From assembly GCA_035498405.1 (NCBI GenBank), contig DATKAE010000132.1:1-64000 (forward strand): a DNA stretch of 64,000 nt, written 5' to 3'. A program made the translations under genes and the position numbers. The DNA comes from DATBFU01 sp035498405. GTDB lineage: Bacteria; Acidobacteriota; Thermoanaerobaculia; UBA5066; Gp7-AA6. Positions 63,341 through 64,000 of the stretch are shown here, piece by piece (position 1 is the first letter of the stretch; the number at the start of each line of letters is the position of its first letter). The notes under the pieces were generated by a model, which saw nothing but the letters and a program-made list of their open reading frames with translations, had not been told where the DNA came from and did not search any database.

Positions 63341-64000
63341 GGGTTCCCTCCTCCGGATTCCGTCGAGCTCGGCATCCTGAGAGCAGCATACCCCCGCGTG
63401 TCCCCGGCCCTGCCTCGCCGGAAGCGCTGCCAGAGACCGTACAGCAGGACGCCGGCCGCGGAGCCCAGCGGCCGTTCGTCCAGATAGGCGACGCCCAGGC
63501 GGACGGCCGACTCGGCGAAGAGGTAGACACCCAGGGGCAGCGGTAGCCTCGGCCATCCGGAGAAGGAGGACTGCGACGCGCCGAAGGCGAGAGCCAGGAA
63601 GGCCAGGATTCCCAGGGCTCCGAGCACGAGAAGCGGCAGCGCCGAGGCGATCGTCATCAGGCGAGCGGGAGCCCCGAAGTCGCTTTCCATTCGTTGTTGG
63701 AGCGGGCCGGGCAGGTGCCCGAGTAAGGGAGCAAGGAGGATGCTCGAGCGGCGGCGCCTCTCGGCATCGAGCCGCCGGCGCCCTACGGCCTGCCTCGCGG
63801 CTTCGCTTTCCTCGTCGTAACGCTCGAGGACGCGGATCGTGTGCCGCTCGTCCCAGGCCTCGAGGTAGTAGCAGATGCCCCCGTCCTCGTTGGGGATCGC
63901 TTCGAACACCTCGAAGAGCGCGCCCTCCCAGCGGACGGCGGTGCCCGGATGCGCGGGGGCCGTCAGCGTCCGGTCGCGGCGCGCCTGCCAGCCCTTCGAC
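63337..64000 (-). CDS. Membrane protein, unknown function (5' partial)
   Basis: The frame is open through the right edge, so the N-terminus is outside the window; a GTG at 63909 is only an internal start. The visible part is 220 residues. It begins with a soluble segment (GWQARRDRTLTAP, RWEGALFEVFEAIPNEDGG, CYYLEAWDERHTIRVLERYDEES) and then an Arg-rich helix (RRRLDAERRRRSS), followed by about three hydrophobic helices. I do not recognise the family. It is translationally coupled to the CuA-type cupredoxin gene downstream (ATGA overlap), which points to a shared job at the membrane. Confidence 0.6.
   Translation of the reverse strand, partial: SKGWQARRDRTLTAPAHPGTAVRWEGALFEVFEAIPNEDGGICYYLEAWDERHTIRVLERYDEESEAARQAVGRRRLDAERRRRSSILLAPLLGHLPGPLQQRMESDFGAPARLMTIASALPLLVLGALGILAFLALAFGASQSSFSGWPRLPLPLGVYLFAESAVRLGVAYLDERPLGSAAGVLLYGLWQRFRRGRAGDTRGYAALRMPSSTESGGGNP

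Overview
The window is a gene-dense stretch of a high-GC, Gram-negative-type chromosome. There are outer-membrane and periplasmic efflux parts, SD-led genes, frequent GTG/TTG starts and 4-base start/stop overlaps. The giant carboxypeptidase-regulatory-repeat proteins, the split heme cluster and the gene style fit an acidobacterium-like lineage; that assignment is inference, since no rRNA or marker gene is present. I see no tRNA, rRNA, insertion sequence, phage gene or CRISPR array.

Layout. (1) 0-2.8 kb: the end of a zinc-finger anti-sigma gene and a Spy/CpxP-like periplasmic protein, an SDR enzyme with an altered active site, then a lower-GC patch with a possible vsr remnant and a secreted Cys-rich protein. 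(2) 2.9-11.2 kb: two tandem, collinear ~1370-residue secreted proteins, each with about 14 beta-sandwich repeats. (3) 11.3-23.8 kb: metabolic genes, centred on a four-gene beta-oxidation operon (acyl-CoA synthetase, thiolase, hydratase/dehydrogenase, acyl-CoA dehydrogenase), followed by a one-domain asparaginase, thiD, an A-type Fe-S protein, an Mpo1-like protein and a zinc alcohol dehydrogenase. (4) 23.8-28.6 kb: an M16 protease and, divergently, a 35-residue peptide gene, a small sigma-region-2-like protein and a TPR protein. (5) 28.7-32.4 kb: molybdopterin oxidoreductase, CDF metal exporter, cytochrome c. (6) 32.4-41.8 kb: a copper locus with a CusCBA-type efflux operon, a Cys-rich secreted protein and, divergently, a CopA ATPase.

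(7) 41.8-58.4 kb: the whole protoporphyrin-dependent heme pathway in two divergent units. Leftward run acnA, hemE, hemN, hemH, hemG and an ABC exporter pair. Rightward run yceI, hemX-like, hemA, hemC, hemD, hemB, hemL. Together they take glutamyl-tRNA to heme. (8) 58.4-64 kb: a Kef-type antiporter, a POT peptide transporter, a CADD-like heme-oxygenase-fold diiron protein preceded by an attenuator-like leader (promoter, near-leaderless 28-codon ORF, terminator hairpin), a stand-alone CuA-type cupredoxin and a membrane protein cut by the right edge.

The best candidates for undescribed biology are the peptide/sigma-like/TPR group at 26.9-28.6 kb and the leader-peptide attenuator upstream of the diiron protein at 62.7-62.9 kb.
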